DNA of 9,652 bases. Origin: Methanomicrobiales archaeon (lineage in GTDB: Archaea; Halobacteriota; Methanomicrobia; Methanomicrobiales; JACTUA01). The notes under the pieces are model-generated. The model was not told where the DNA came from and searched no databases. It saw nothing but the letters and a program-made list of their open reading frames with translations. This document shows positions 1 to 7,725 of this stretch, piece by piece. The stretch lies in the NCBI GenBank assembly GCA_028678965.1, contig JAJRCM010000027.1, forward strand, positions 1 through 9,652, in the 5' to 3' direction. Each line of letters opens with the position of its first letter. The first letter of the stretch is position 1. The translations under genes and the position numbers were made by a program.

Positions 1-314
1 ATCCCCAACAGATGATGGAGGAGATGCTGCGGAGGCGTCACCTCGCTCTCACCTATGGTAAACGGGTACCGCTCGCTCCCGACCGAAAAGACCGCCTGAT
101 CATCGATCCGATACCAGAGGTACTCCATACCGGGCATATCCACACCTCCGGTATCACCACCTACCGTGGTGTCCTAGGAATTAACGCTGGTGCCTGGCAG
201 TCACAGACATCATTCCAGAAGCAGATGAATATTAATCCCACTCCAGGGAGGGCAGTGGTCCTCGATCTCCAGACCCTTACCCCCCAGGTACTCGATTTTA
301 CCAGCAGTTCCTGA
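1..314 (+). CDS. polB: DNA polymerase D (Pol II) small subunit DP1, C-terminal end, partial
   Basis: This is the last 103 codons of a gene entering from the left edge; the open frame starts at base 3 and ends at a TGA at 312-314. The product matches the C-terminus of DP1, the Mre11-like 3'-5' proofreading exonuclease subunit of the euryarchaeal replicative polymerase PolD, which pairs with the large catalytic subunit DP2. Seen directly: a GHIH motif (bases 132-143), the last metal-binding motif of calcineurin-like phosphoesterases, inside HTGHIHTSG; then GVLGINAGAW and QMNINPTPGRAVVLDL, characteristic of the DP1 tail. ATGs at 12 and 15 are internal methionines, because the frame stays open to the window edge. 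The next gene begins 83 bp downstream on the same strand behind its own AT-rich leader. The family call is confident; most of the protein lies outside the window. Confidence 0.88.
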   Translation, partial: PQQMMEEMLRRRHLALTYGKRVPLAPDRKDRLIIDPIPEVLHTGHIHTSGITTYRGVLGINAGAWQSQTSFQKQMNINPTPGRAVVLDLQTLTPQVLDFTSSS

Positions 315-397
315 TAACCTTTGTTCTTAAATGATTCAGCACTATTAATAATGATAATAGCACATTTCATTAATGAATAAATCGGAGGATTGTTTTG
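315..397 (+). promoter_or_regulatory. Intergenic promoter region and RBS of the pyrophosphatase gene
   Basis: This 83-bp spacer is much richer in A and T than the genes on either side. It contains TATA-like stretches (TCTTAAATG at 326-334, TATTAATAA at 343-351) in a plausible place for an archaeal promoter, but no single box clearly wins. A strong Shine-Dalgarno, GGAGG at 384-388, lies 9 nt before the ATG at 398. It also lies 6 nt before a TTG at 395 that is in frame; the ATG is preferred. Confidence 0.4.
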
Positions 398-2425
398 ATG
401 GATTTGTTCATTTTAGCACCACTATGCGCCCTGATTGGGCTCATCTTTGCCGCATATTCATTCTGGGTAATGAAAAAAGAAGATCCGGGCTCAGAGCTGA
501 TGGAGAAGATCGCTGGATTAATCCGGCTTGGTGCAATGGTCTACCTGAAGAGACAATATACCGCAGTCGGTATCTTTGTCATTGTCATGACGTTGGTCCT
601 TGCTGTCGGAATTAATCCTCTTACTGCTGTCTGTTATATTGTTGGCGCAAGTCTTTCTGCTGTTTCTGGTGTTATTGGAATGCGATCGGCGACGTACGCT
701 AATGTGCGTACAACGAATGCTGCACGAAGAGGGATGGCAGAAGCGTTTCGTGTCTCCTTCGCGAGCGGTACCGTCATGGGTCTGACTGTGGTCGGTCTTG
801 GACTTCTTGGCCTCTCCACCATGTTCTTTGTTGTCGGGACCTTTTCATCGCTTGGCCTTTCTGAAGTGGTGAATATCGTATCGGGATTTTCCCTGGGGGC
901 CTCATCCATTGCACTCTTCGCCAGGGTGGGGGGTGGTATCTTTACCAAGGCTGCAGATGTGGGAGCTGACCTTGTCGGAAAGGTTGAAGCTGGAATTCCT
1001 GAAGATGATCCGAGAAATCCGGCGGTTATTGCCGATAATGTGGGTGATAATGTCGGAGACATTGCAGGGATGGGAGCAGACCTCTATGAATCATATGTCG
1101 GCTCTATCATCGCTACCATGGGAGTCGGCGTCGCTGCTATTGCGGCGACACAGTTCCCAGGAGCCAGTACCATGAATCTCGTCCTGCTCCCCCTCCTTAT
1201 TGCCGCCGCAGGAATCATTGCTTCAGTTATTGGTTCATTTTTCGTCCGTTCATCCAAAAATGAGTCGAGTGCGATTCATAAAGCATTCAACGTAGGGACC
1301 GGTGCCAGCTTGATTATTACTGTCCTCGCAACACTCTGGCTTGTTGTTACGATGCTCGGGTGGCAATACCTGGGAGTCTTCTGGGCAACCATTGCCGGAC
1401 TTCTTGCTGGATACTTTATCGGTCTTATCACGGAGTACTATACCTCATATGACCGGTCTCCTACTCAGCGAATTGTGAAGGCTACGGAAACCGGCGCGGC
1501 GACTGACATCATCACCGGTCTTGCTGTAGGTTTGGAGAGCACCGCGATACCGGTCCTGATCGTAGTAGTCGCGATCCTTGTTTCAGCCAATCAGGCGGGC
1601 TTATACGGGGTAGCCATCGCTGGCGTTGGGATGCTGGCAACCCTGGGGATCACTCTATCAGTTGATGCCTACGGTCCGGTGGCAGACAATGCCGGGGGGA
1701 TCGCAGAGATGTCCCACCAGGAGAAGGGTGTCCGTGCCATCACGGATACATTAGACGCTGTTGGAAATACCACCGCGGCTATCGGAAAGGGTTTTGCCAT
1801 CGGTGGTGCTGCACTTACCGCGTTGGGGCTTGTAGTTGCTTTCACTCAACATCCTGCAGTTCACTTAAAAATGGTAGATCTCCTCAGCCCGATTGTCTTT
1901 AGTGGGATTCTTATTGGAGCCATGCTTCCCTTCCTGTTCTGTTCCTTTGCCATGACCGCAGTGGGTAAAGCAGCCGGCGATATCGTTCAGGAGGTTCGCC
2001 GTCAATTCAGGGAGATTAAGGGCCTTATGGAGGGCAAAGCTGAACCGGATTATGCAGCGTGTATCACCATTTCCACGAATGCTGCTCTCAAGCAAATGAT
2101 TGTTCCGGGGATTATAGCCATTCTCGCACCTCTTCTAATCGGTAAGTTACTCGGTACAAGTGCCCTAGCCGGTTTTCTCGTTGGTTCCATCGCCAGTGGA
2201 TTTATTGTCGCTGTCATGATGGCAAATGCCGGTGGTGCGTGGGATAATACCAAAAAGTTCATCGAACAGGGTCATCTGGGTGGAAAAGGATCTCCAGCAC
2301 ACAAGGCAGCAGTGACGGGTGATACCGTAGGAGATCCATTCAAAGATACTGCTGGACCGGCGCTGAACATTCTCATCAAACTCATGGCAATTGTTGCCTG
2401 GGTCTTTGCTCCTCTCTTTATCTAA
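398..2425 (+). CDS. hppA: Membrane-bound, K+-dependent (probably Na+-translocating) pyrophosphatase
   Basis: The 675-residue integral membrane protein hydrolyses pyrophosphate and pumps cations across the cell membrane, recovering energy from PPi made in biosynthesis. Length and the many hydrophobic helices fit the family (about 16 TM). Signatures seen: the PPi/Mg site [11 protein letters not shown] (D187-E197) followed by [19 protein letters not shown] (213-221); DNAGGIAEM (430-438); and the C-terminal [10 protein letters not shown] (641-650). In [10 protein letters not shown] (456-465) position 460 is Ala and 463 is Gly; the K+-independent subfamily has Lys and Thr there, so K+ dependence is expected. 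The pore helix reads DLYES, with Glu231 three residues after Asp228, as in the Na+-pumping Thermotoga enzyme; plant H+ pumps carry this Glu about one helical turn later. Na+ pumping is therefore an inference from family rules. The start is ATG 398 behind GGAGG. Expression looks monocistronic, with its own leader and a T-tract after the stop. Confidence 0.97.
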   Translation: MDLFILAPLCALIGLIFAAYSFWVMKKEDPGSELMEKIAGLIRLGAMVYLKRQYTAVGIFVIVMTLVLAVGINPLTAVCYIVGASLSAVSGVIGMRSATYANVRTTNAARRGMAEAFRVSFASGTVMGLTVVGLGLLGLSTMFFVVGTFSSLGLSEVVNIVSGFSLGASSIALFARVGGGIFTKAADVGADLVGKVEAGIPEDDPRNPAVIADNVGDNVGDIAGMGADLYESYVGSIIATMGVGVAAIAATQFPGASTMNLVLLPLLIAAAGIIASVIGSFFVRSSKNESSAIHKAFNVGTGASLIITVLATLWLVVTMLGWQYLGVFWATIAGLLAGYFIGLITEYYTSYDRSPTQRIVKATETGAATDIITGLAVGLESTAIPVLIVVVAILVSANQAGLYGVAIAGVGMLATLGITLSVDAYGPVADNAGGIAEMSHQEKGVRAITDTLDAVGNTTAAIGKGFAIGGAALTALGLVVAFTQHPAVHLKMVDLLSPIVFSGILIGAMLPFLFCSFAMTAVGKAAGDIVQEVRRQFREIKGLMEGKAEPDYAACITISTNAALKQMIVPGIIAILAPLLIGKLLGTSALAGFLVGSIASGFIVAVMMANAGGAWDNTKKFIEQGHLGGKGSPAHKAAVTGDTVGDPFKDTAGPALNILIKLMAIVAWVFAPLFI

Positions 2426-2433
2426 TTTTTTTT
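2426..2433 (+). terminator. T8 tract, archaeal-type terminator after hppA
   Basis: Eight consecutive T residues begin immediately after the hppA TAA stop. Archaeal RNA polymerase terminates at U-rich tracts without needing a hairpin, and I see no convincing stem upstream. This fits hppA being transcribed separately from the next plus-strand gene. Confidence 0.5.
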
Positions 2434-2561
2434 CTGCTTGGATTCCCAACCCGTTAATGCACTTCCATCCTAGTATCGAAATACAGATACAAGCACCACT
2501 GAATCCCATCATTGATAAACGTTCAGTGGCAATCCGGTGAAGAAGCGAAGAGCGTGTTTGC

Positions 2562-3101
2562 ATGGTACGATGGCCTGTCCCAGAGAGTTATTCGACGAAG
2601 GTGCCACCCCCTTCTTCCCCGGGTTCGTTCTGGGAAGACAGGGGTGATAGGCACCACTGCGGAGTGGATATCTATGCTCCATGCAACAGCCTGGTAGTCG
2701 CGGCAGAATCTGGAAAAGTGGAATATATTGGTCCTTTCACCTCACCGGAATGGATTCCCTACTGGAATCCAACCTCTTCCGTTATTTGCAGTCTACGAGG
2801 GGGATATTTCATCCGGTATGCAGAACTCGGCGAGGTATGGGTGGAGTGTGGTGACCAAATCTCCTTTGGAGAACCCATCGGTCGTCTGGGACCGGTGCTC
2901 AATTTTTCACTGATTGAGGATGAATCCCCTGCGTACATCCGCACACTAAAGGATCGGGGGCACCAATGCATGCTCCATGTGGAGATGTATCGCACGATGC
3001 CTGACAACGATCCTCACTATCTCGGTGGTAACTGGTTTGGGGCGGGGAAACCTCAAGGTCTGCTTGATCCCTCACTCCTGTTAGATCATTGCTGGGAATA
3101 A
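2562..3101 (+). CDS. LytM/M23-fold protein with substituted catalytic histidines
   Basis: The 179-residue protein is a compact LytM (peptidase family M23, lysostaphin-type) domain with no signal peptide or membrane segment. The order of elements fits the fold: HCGVDIYAP (H32, D36, the first zinc motif HxxxD), VVAAESGKVEYIG (45-57), RYAELGEVWVECGD (85-98), then FGEPIGRLG (102-110), and CMLHVEMY (136-143), whose H139 is the third zinc ligand. In active members YAxL is YAHL and xLHxE is HLHFE. Here these positions are Glu88 and Met137, so both catalytic His are missing while all three zinc ligands remain. A binding, scaffolding or regulatory role is more likely than peptidase activity. An in-frame TGA at 2538 leaves ATG 2562 as the only good start. 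GGTGA at 2536-2540 lies 21 nt before it, too far for a normal ribosome site, so translation may be weak or leaderless. The substrate is unknown; Methanomicrobiales lack peptidoglycan. Confidence 0.75.
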   Translation: MVRWPVPESYSTKVPPPSSPGSFWEDRGDRHHCGVDIYAPCNSLVVAAESGKVEYIGPFTSPEWIPYWNPTSSVICSLRGGYFIRYAELGEVWVECGDQISFGEPIGRLGPVLNFSLIEDESPAYIRTLKDRGHQCMLHVEMYRTMPDNDPHYLGGNWFGAGKPQGLLDPSLLLDHCWE

Positions 3102-3149
3102 AAGTGGGAATGGCCACCTTCCTCACGTCATAGGCAGACGAAGATCCGG

Positions 3150-4088
3150 TCACCCACTGCACCGTATCTTTGTATCTTTTCCCTGGATAACTTTCAGTTT
3201 TCGAAGGTCAGACAGCAGATCATCAATGAAAGATCTATCGAGCTGGTACACAAAGGTATCAACGGTATCTGGCACCTGGACGTGAAAATGGCTTAAAGCC
3301 TCGATTATTTCGGTCTTGGTCATCGTCTTTCGATCCCGCAGGATGGAGAGCGCCCGGTTAACAATCACTTTTTTCGAGGCGATATTCATCACCATCGTGG
3401 TGGCGGATTCGGGATCAGCATCAAGCTCATTGAGGGTGGTTTCCAACTGTTCCATTCCATCGAGAAGGACAATTTCAGGACCGAGGGTGACGGTGTGCAC
3501 CGTTTCTGCGTACGTATTGATCCGCCTCGTTAATCCGTTCTTGATGAGCAGCTCTTCGTCCACATCACGAAAAAGATGGGCAGGGTACTGCGTCAGGGCA
3601 GATACCGGCTCGATGGGCTCTTTGAGGTATATCCCGTCCTCTCTGGCGTCAATGAGATTATTCTCGTCTAGAAGTGCGAGGAGGAGATACCGATCCCTGA
3701 TGAGTGATCGTTCCTCCTCTTTAAGCGATTCGGAGGATGGTGATTCCCGCTTGAGGAGAGTGGTAAGGGCTTCCCACTCCGGACCTTCATCGATTCGCGC
3801 CCCTTTCTTCTGGTGACTGAAGAAATCCTGGAGGACCTGGGCACGCAAGTTCATCTCTGATCGTGCTTCAATAGTGCCCTCATCAGCGGTATGGGCATCG
3901 GGGGCTGCTCCGTCCCCCGGGGTATCAAGAAACTGCAGGAAATGTTCGATTGTCCCGTAGAGAAAGATTTCGGTAGAGATCACATTCGTGGTTCTCTTCA
4001 CTGCACTGCAATTCTGCTTCCTGAGAAATTTCAGGAATGTATCCGCATCATCCCCATTATAAAAGAGCAGTTCTTCTCCCAGCGCCAT
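3150..4088 (-). CDS. Protein of unknown function, possible C-terminal winged helix
   Basis: I do not recognise this 312-residue protein. It is soluble-looking, acidic, and has no signal peptide or TM helix. Visible parts: a short alpha/beta-like N-terminus (about 1-56); a low-complexity linker rich in G, A, D and E (57-78); a helical, charged middle (about 80-150, with KEEERSLIRDRYLLLALLDE); a mixed region around 160-235; and a C-terminal stretch (about 245-305) in which KTMTKTEIIEAL and SFIDDLLSDLRKLKVI resemble helices of a winged-helix domain. That resemblance is weak and inferred. A start at GTG 4097 would run into the GGAG ribosome site; ATG 4088 sits 8 nt after GGAG and is preferred. 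It is the last gene of the minus-strand cluster, 37 nt after the amidotransferase, and converges on the LytM-like gene with 48 nt between the stops. A palindrome in front of it may allow separate expression. Confidence 0.72.
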   Translation of the reverse strand: MALGEELLFYNGDDADTFLKFLRKQNCSAVKRTTNVISTEIFLYGTIEHFLQFLDTPGDGAAPDAHTADEGTIEARSEMNLRAQVLQDFFSHQKKGARIDEGPEWEALTTLLKRESPSSESLKEEERSLIRDRYLLLALLDENNLIDAREDGIYLKEPIEPVSALTQYPAHLFRDVDEELLIKNGLTRRINTYAETVHTVTLGPEIVLLDGMEQLETTLNELDADPESATTMVMNIASKKVIVNRALSILRDRKTMTKTEIIEALSHFHVQVPDTVDTFVYQLDRSFIDDLLSDLRKLKVIQGKDTKIRCSG

Positions 4089-4109
4089 GGTACACACTCC
4101 ACGCAGCGA

Positions 4110-4140
4110 GGATTAAGTATTCCTCTTAGAGGGGATTAAG
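4110..4140. promoter_or_regulatory. Palindrome between direct repeats, possible operator/internal promoter
   Basis: The plus strand carries GGATTAAG at 4110-4117 and again at 4133-4140, flanking a perfect 11-bp inverted repeat CCTCTTAGAGG at 4122-4132. The array covers the stop of the amidotransferase gene (4126-4128) and lies 22-52 bp upstream of the ATG of the unknown gene on the minus strand. It looks like a protein-binding site, but function is not shown. A 1-nt loop makes an RNA hairpin unlikely. Confidence 0.3.
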
Positions 4141-4779
4141 AAAATGAGTAGTGAGGTGACGGCACAGAGCCATATTTGCACCGAGGTGGTGAGCTGAAGC
4201 TGCCCCGATTTTCTTCTTTTCCTCAATGGTAAGGTGCTCTGTCCAATCCTGAATCATGATGGGGGTTACCTCAGGATGGAACTGCAGTCCAATCGCAGAC
4301 TGATATGAAAAGGCCTGGTTTATCACCCGTTTCCCCGTGCAGAGTAGGGTGCCCCCCTCGGGAATAGCAAAGGTGTCCCCGTGAAGCTGGAAGGAGAAGA
4401 ACCTATCAAGAAAGAGGTGATGAATATCCCCGCTCGTCCGGGAAAGAGGTACCCATCCCACTTCCTGTTCGCTCCTCGTAACCTGTCCCCCGAAGGAATT
4501 GGCGATCAGCTGGGCACCCAGGCAGATGCCAAGAAGGGGACGATTCATGCTAACCCAGTCCCGAATCAGCTCCTTCTCCTCTTTAAGAAATCCAAATTCC
4601 CGTTCATCATGGACACTCATGGATCCTCCCATAATCAGCAGGTGAGTTGCATCGAACAGTGGGAGTTCGTTGGTCTCAAAAAGGCAGACCTCCTGATACT
4701 CCACACCTTTTTCCTGGAACAGTTGCTCGAACAGTCCTGCAGGTTCAACTCGTTCATGCTGGAGAATGACCACCCTCAT
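4126..4779 (-). CDS. Class I glutamine amidotransferase, GMP-synthase-like
   Basis: The 217-residue protein is a stand-alone class I (triad) glutaminase domain of the GuaA-like COG0518 type, which releases ammonia from glutamine or cleaves gamma-glutamyl bonds. Seen: LLIMGGSMSV (48-55, oxyanion region); the nucleophile elbow GICLGAQL with Cys86; and QFHPEV with His168 and Glu170, completing the Cys-His-Glu triad, so it should be catalytically competent. It is not the short archaeal GuaAA subunit, which begins differently. It looks more like the bacterial/archaeal 'type 1 glutamine amidotransferase' proteins of unknown substrate. ATG 4779 has GGTGAT (4788-4793) 8 nt upstream, a good match to the 16S rRNA tail. 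The gene follows pdxT by 28 nt, so two glutaminases lie in tandem. No synthase partner is in the window, and its ammonia acceptor cannot be told from sequence. Confidence 0.85.
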   Translation of the reverse strand: MRVVILQHERVEPAGLFEQLFQEKGVEYQEVCLFETNELPLFDATHLLIMGGSMSVHDEREFGFLKEEKELIRDWVSMNRPLLGICLGAQLIANSFGGQVTRSEQEVGWVPLSRTSGDIHHLFLDRFFSFQLHGDTFAIPEGGTLLCTGKRVINQAFSYQSAIGLQFHPEVTPIMIQDWTEHLTIEEKKKIGAASAHHLGANMALCRHLTTHFLNPL

Positions 4780-4807
4780 AAGGCCGGATCACCGGAAACG
4801 TGAGGGT

Positions 4808-5395
4808 TCAAAAAAAACCCTGCATCTCCAGAAACAACTCATGGAAGCGGAGATCTTCACCGAGCTCGGGATGAAAGGAAAGCGCGAGATGTTGTTTCTC
4901 CCGAACGGCAACTATACCCTGCTCCAGTTGGCCCAGCACCTCAGTCGCTCTGCCGGCCCTGTGTGCCAGCGGAGAACGGATGAAAATAGCACGGAAAGGC
5001 CGGTTGAAGCTTTTTATGGGGATATATGCCTCGAATGATTCGCGCTGACGGCCAAAGGCATTCCGGGCAATGGAGATATCCATCATTCCAAGTGTGTGAA
5101 TTCTGGGATCATCCACTTCAGAGGCCACAAGAACCATTCCCGCACAGGTGGCGAAAATACCCCCCTCGAAATCCCTTATCGATCGATAGAGTCCGTTTCG
5201 GTCGATGAGGCGGGAGATGGTGGTTGATTCTCCCCCCGGTATGGCCAATCCATCGCATTGGGCCAGGTCACCAAGGGTGCGGACAGCGAAGACCGTTCCC
5301 CCATTCACGTTGTGATGAGCAAGCGCCCTCCTGAAGGCTCCGATATGTTCGCTCACATCTCCCTGGAGGGCAAGGACTCCAATGTTAACGTCCAC
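4808..5395 (-). CDS. pdxT: PdxT, glutaminase subunit of pyridoxal 5'-phosphate synthase
   Basis: The 195-residue protein releases ammonia from glutamine and channels it to PdxS in the cytosolic 12+12 PLP synthase complex of the DXP-independent vitamin B6 route. Diagnostic features: [13 protein letters not shown] at the N-terminus (IGVLALQG is typical), [10 protein letters not shown] with the GGES glutamine-binding loop (54-57), the nucleophile Cys84 in FATCAGM, and FHPEL with His175 and Glu177. The triad is intact and the length is usual. The frame stays open further upstream into pdxS, to 5434, but the start chosen is GTG 5395. It gives the family N-terminus and has GAGGTG (5406-5411) 10 nt upstream. 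This start overlaps the end of pdxS by 11 nt, which suggests translational coupling and equal amounts of the two subunits. Confidence 0.95.
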   Translation of the reverse strand: MDVNIGVLALQGDVSEHIGAFRRALAHHNVNGGTVFAVRTLGDLAQCDGLAIPGGESTTISRLIDRNGLYRSIRDFEGGIFATCAGMVLVASEVDDPRIHTLGMMDISIARNAFGRQRESFEAYIPIKSFNRPFRAIFIRSPLAHRAGRATEVLGQLEQGIVAVREKQHLALSFHPELGEDLRFHELFLEMQGFF

Positions 5396-6281
5396 GGTAC
5401 TGAAGCACCTCGTCATCACGGAGGGTGTGCACATCGATGCCCCGCATCGGTTCGCCCAGGCCTTTGCTCACCTTGGCAATCACATCGGGTTCATCAAAGT
5501 GGTGGACGGCCTCGACAATTGCCTCTGCCATCTTCTCAGGAATGGATGATTTGAAGATACCCGAACCGACAAAAACCCCATCAGCCCCCAACTGCATCAT
5601 CATCGCAGCATCTGAGGGAGTCGCGATCCCCCCTGCAGAAAAATTAACCACAGGGAGCCTGCCTCTCTCAGCACATTCGATAACCAGGAGCGCAGGGGCT
5701 TCGATGTCGCGGGCAAGATCAATCATTTCCTGGTGATTCATTCCTCGAAGCGAGCGGATAACCCCCAAAATGGCTCGCATGTGCCGTACCGCTTCCACCA
5801 CATTGCCGGTTCCAGCTTCACCCTTGGTGCGGATCATCGCGGCACCCTCATCTATTCGCCGCAGTGCTTCGCCAAGGTCACGTGCCCCGCACACAAAGGG
5901 GACTTTGAATTTCTTTTTATCGATATGGTACTGCTCATCGGCAGGAGTGAGGACTTCACTTTCATCTACCATATCCACACCCAGCGCTTCCAGTACCTGT
6001 GCTTCTACAAAATGCCCTATCCGGGCTTTTGCCATCACCGGAATGGTGACCGCATCCATGATCTCTACCACCCGCTCAGGATCTGCCATCCTCGCCATCC
6101 CACCTGCTTTCCTGATATCTGCGGGCACCCGTTCCAGGGCCATTACCGCCACCGCTCCGGCAGACTCCGCGATCCGTGCCTGGTCGGCATTCACCACATC
6201 CATGATCACGCCCCCTTTTTGCATGGATGCAAATCCTCTTTTGAGAAGTTCCGTGCCGAAACGTAGTTCGCTGAGATCCAT
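5385..6281 (-). CDS. pdxS: PdxS, pyridoxal 5'-phosphate synthase lyase subunit
   Basis: The 298-residue TIM barrel condenses ribose 5-phosphate, glyceraldehyde 3-phosphate and ammonia (from PdxT) into PLP. Key residues are present: Asp28 in VIMDVVN, the imine-forming Lys85 in [10 protein letters not shown], and Lys153 in [10 protein letters not shown], corresponding to the two active-site lysines of bacterial PdxS. The phosphate loops [10 protein letters not shown] and FVGSGIFKS follow later in the barrel. Length is normal. The stop of cbiB lies 4 nt upstream of ATG 6281. No Shine-Dalgarno is visible there, although most neighbours have one. Translation may depend on coupling to cbiB, or the mRNA may be leaderless: CAATAAA on the plus strand (6307-6313) reads TTTATTG on the minus strand, about 29 bp before the ATG, where an archaeal TATA box would sit. 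That promoter is only a suggestion. Confidence 0.98.
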   Translation of the reverse strand: MDLSELRFGTELLKRGFASMQKGGVIMDVVNADQARIAESAGAVAVMALERVPADIRKAGGMARMADPERVVEIMDAVTIPVMAKARIGHFVEAQVLEALGVDMVDESEVLTPADEQYHIDKKKFKVPFVCGARDLGEALRRIDEGAAMIRTKGEAGTGNVVEAVRHMRAILGVIRSLRGMNHQEMIDLARDIEAPALLVIECAERGRLPVVNFSAGGIATPSDAAMMMQLGADGVFVGSGIFKSSIPEKMAEAIVEAVHHFDEPDVIAKVSKGLGEPMRGIDVHTLRDDEVLQYRGR

Positions 6282-6285
6282 GTGC

Positions 6286-7218
6286 TTACGTATTGGTGAG
6301 CGGGCGCAATAAACATAGTGCGACCATCAGTAGTACACTGAATAGAATCGTGGTCTTCCCCACTGCATTGACAATACACGGGCCTCCGTCGGTAAGCGAC
6401 CGTTCTCTCTTCCCGATGCGATACACTCCCGGTTTCTCAAAACAGACACCGCATCCTCCGGCAATCAGGGATATGGGGATTCCTCCGTTGTAACCAGGAC
6501 GTTTTTTCGCGCCTTCACGGAACACCGGGAGTGCCTCACGGAGACGACCAGAAAACCAGAAAGAGAGAATGAGAAGTACGCCGGTAATGCGGGCAGGGAT
6601 ATAATTCAGGAAGTCATCAGCTCTGGCTGCACACCAGCCAAGTCGTAGCCGATCGTCCCGATAGCCGAGCATCGCATCCATAGTGTTGGCCGCCCGGTAG
6701 GCCGCAGCACAAGCGAGCCCCGCCCCTACCAGTTCACCGATTCCGAAAAAAAAGAGAGGGGCGATGATGCTATCTACCAGATTTTCAGCCATGGACTCAT
6801 AGGCAGCAGAGAGAATATGTTCACGATCAAGGAGAGATGTATCCCTACTCACCATCATTCTGACCCGCTCCCTACCCTGAGCCAGCCCCTCATCAAGACC
6901 CTGTATCACCGATCGTACGTGATCCTCCAGTGACCGCCAAGCAATGCACACTTTCAGCAGGAAGGGGCCTACCAACAGGAGGATGAGGGGTGGAGAGATC
7001 CGTTCTATTATTAGAAAGGGAGCCGAGAATAAGCCAATGGTGGCCAGCCAGAAACATATCCCCGCACCTCGCTGGAGCCAACCAGGATAGCGTGCGGGTT
7101 GCCCCCACCAGCTGATAAAACGGCCGAGCACCGCGACGGGGTGGTATCCCTTCTGTGGATCGCCCAGGACCCGGTCAACCACTAGGGAAAGGGCTAGGAT
7201 GGCCGGTGCGACCACCAT
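6286..7218 (-). CDS. cbiB: CbiB, adenosylcobinamide-phosphate synthase
   Basis: The 310-residue integral membrane protein attaches the aminopropanol (phosphate) arm to adenosylcobyric acid late in cobalamin/corrinoid synthesis; methanogens need corrinoids for methyl transfer. Family motifs in order: [20 protein letters not shown] (14-33); SRDTSLLD (124-131); [16 protein letters not shown] (140-155); [15 protein letters not shown] (176-190); [14 protein letters not shown] (198-211); and [15 protein letters not shown] (240-254). Hydrophobic segments lie near 50-92, 150-175 and 211-224, with one at the C-terminus. The length is usual. ATG 7218 gives the normal N-terminus; only a weak GGTG lies upstream. 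The gene overlaps the end of the preceding two-TM gene by 25 nt and ends 4 nt before pdxS. It is the only cobalamin gene in the window, so its placement among purine and PLP genes is not the usual cob/cbi clustering. Confidence 0.93.
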   Translation of the reverse strand: MVVAPAILALSLVVDRVLGDPQKGYHPVAVLGRFISWWGQPARYPGWLQRGAGICFWLATIGLFSAPFLIIERISPPLILLLVGPFLLKVCIAWRSLEDHVRSVIQGLDEGLAQGRERVRMMVSRDTSLLDREHILSAAYESMAENLVDSIIAPLFFFGIGELVGAGLACAAAYRAANTMDAMLGYRDDRLRLGWCAARADDFLNYIPARITGVLLILSFWFSGRLREALPVFREGAKKRPGYNGGIPISLIAGGCGVCFEKPGVYRIGKRERSLTDGGPCIVNAVGKTTILFSVLLMVALCLLRPLTNT

Positions 7219-7724
7219 GTAAGGAGAACACCCGCGAGTACGAGGAGAAATCCAAGCAGGTTAAGGATATCGATAAATTCAAACTCACCTATCAGCAGCC
7301 AGGCAATATACAAGACTATTCCCACTGCCAGCAGGGCAAGTGAGGCATTGATGGTGAGGATGAGACTCTTACTCTGCACCGCTGGTTTGGCTGGTTTCGG
7401 TGGAGGTTCACATTTTTTGGTGACGAAAACCTTAAACGTGGCCTTTTTTGTCCCGTACCCGGTGACCACTTCCAGATCGAAGACTCCCGCATATGGGCCG
7501 TCCTTAATGGGGATCTCATATTCCTGCACATCAGAAACATAGAGATTCTCCTGGATGAACGAAGTATACATCTGGGAATTGGTAGCTGAGATAGAGACGT
7601 GCGTGGGGTGACCCATGTTAATGAATTTGAGGGTCAACGTATCGCCGGCAACCACCTCAACCTGCCGGGGGACCTCCATCGTGTTGATACCGCGACGATT
7701 GATATAAATTTCACAGATCACCAT
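7194..7724 (-). CDS. Small membrane protein with beta-rich N-domain and two TM helices (DUF7524-like)
   Basis: The 176-residue protein has no known function. Residues 1-103 look like a beta-sandwich (alternating hydrophobic strands such as QVEVVAGDTLTLKFINMG and the run ending TKKATFKVFVTKK). A Pro/Lys linker, PPPKPAKPA (107-115), follows, then two hydrophobic helices (about 121-145 and 151-170). This architecture resembles the archaeal family DUF7524; that name is from memory and only moderately sure. No signal peptide is seen, so a helical hairpin with both ends in the cytoplasm is likely, though an outside N-domain cannot be excluded. ATG 7724 is chosen because GGAG lies 8 nt upstream; the GTG at 7733 would overlap that site. 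The gene begins 1 nt after the Trm112-like stop (TAATATG) and its end overlaps cbiB by 25 nt. Confidence 0.8.
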   Translation of the reverse strand: MVICEIYINRRGINTMEVPRQVEVVAGDTLTLKFINMGHPTHVSISATNSQMYTSFIQENLYVSDVQEYEIPIKDGPYAGVFDLEVVTGYGTKKATFKVFVTKKCEPPPKPAKPAVQSKSLILTINASLALLAVGIVLYIAWLLIGEFEFIDILNLLGFLLVLAGVLLTWWSHRPS

Positions 7725-7725
7725 A

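Noticed and set aside
395..397. TTG as start of hppA
   Set aside because: It adds one residue, and the ATG directly after it has better spacing (9 nt) from GGAGG.
2165..2563. 132-codon minus-strand open frame across the hppA end and the following spacer
   Set aside because: Half of it is antisense to the conserved hppA C-terminus. No family pattern or ribosome site was seen.
3102..3149. Bidirectional terminator between the convergent genes
   Set aside because: Only a weak GTGG/CCAC stem (near 3103-3116) and no T-tract on either strand; not enough to call.
3316..3816. 166-codon plus-strand open frame opposite the unknown 312-residue gene
   Set aside because: Its Ser/Arg-rich composition is typical of a complement-strand shadow. 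The minus-strand frame is longer, has a ribosome site and fits the operon spacing.
5396..5434. Upstream start for pdxT inside pdxS
   Set aside because: The extra 13 residues do not belong to the PdxT family. GTG 5395 with GAGGTG upstream gives the standard N-terminus.
5733..6312. Long plus-strand open frames (177 and 180 codons) opposite pdxS
   Set aside because: They are antisense to a highly conserved PdxS frame, have no ribosome site, and read as His/Cys- or Ser/Arg-rich strings with no domain pattern.
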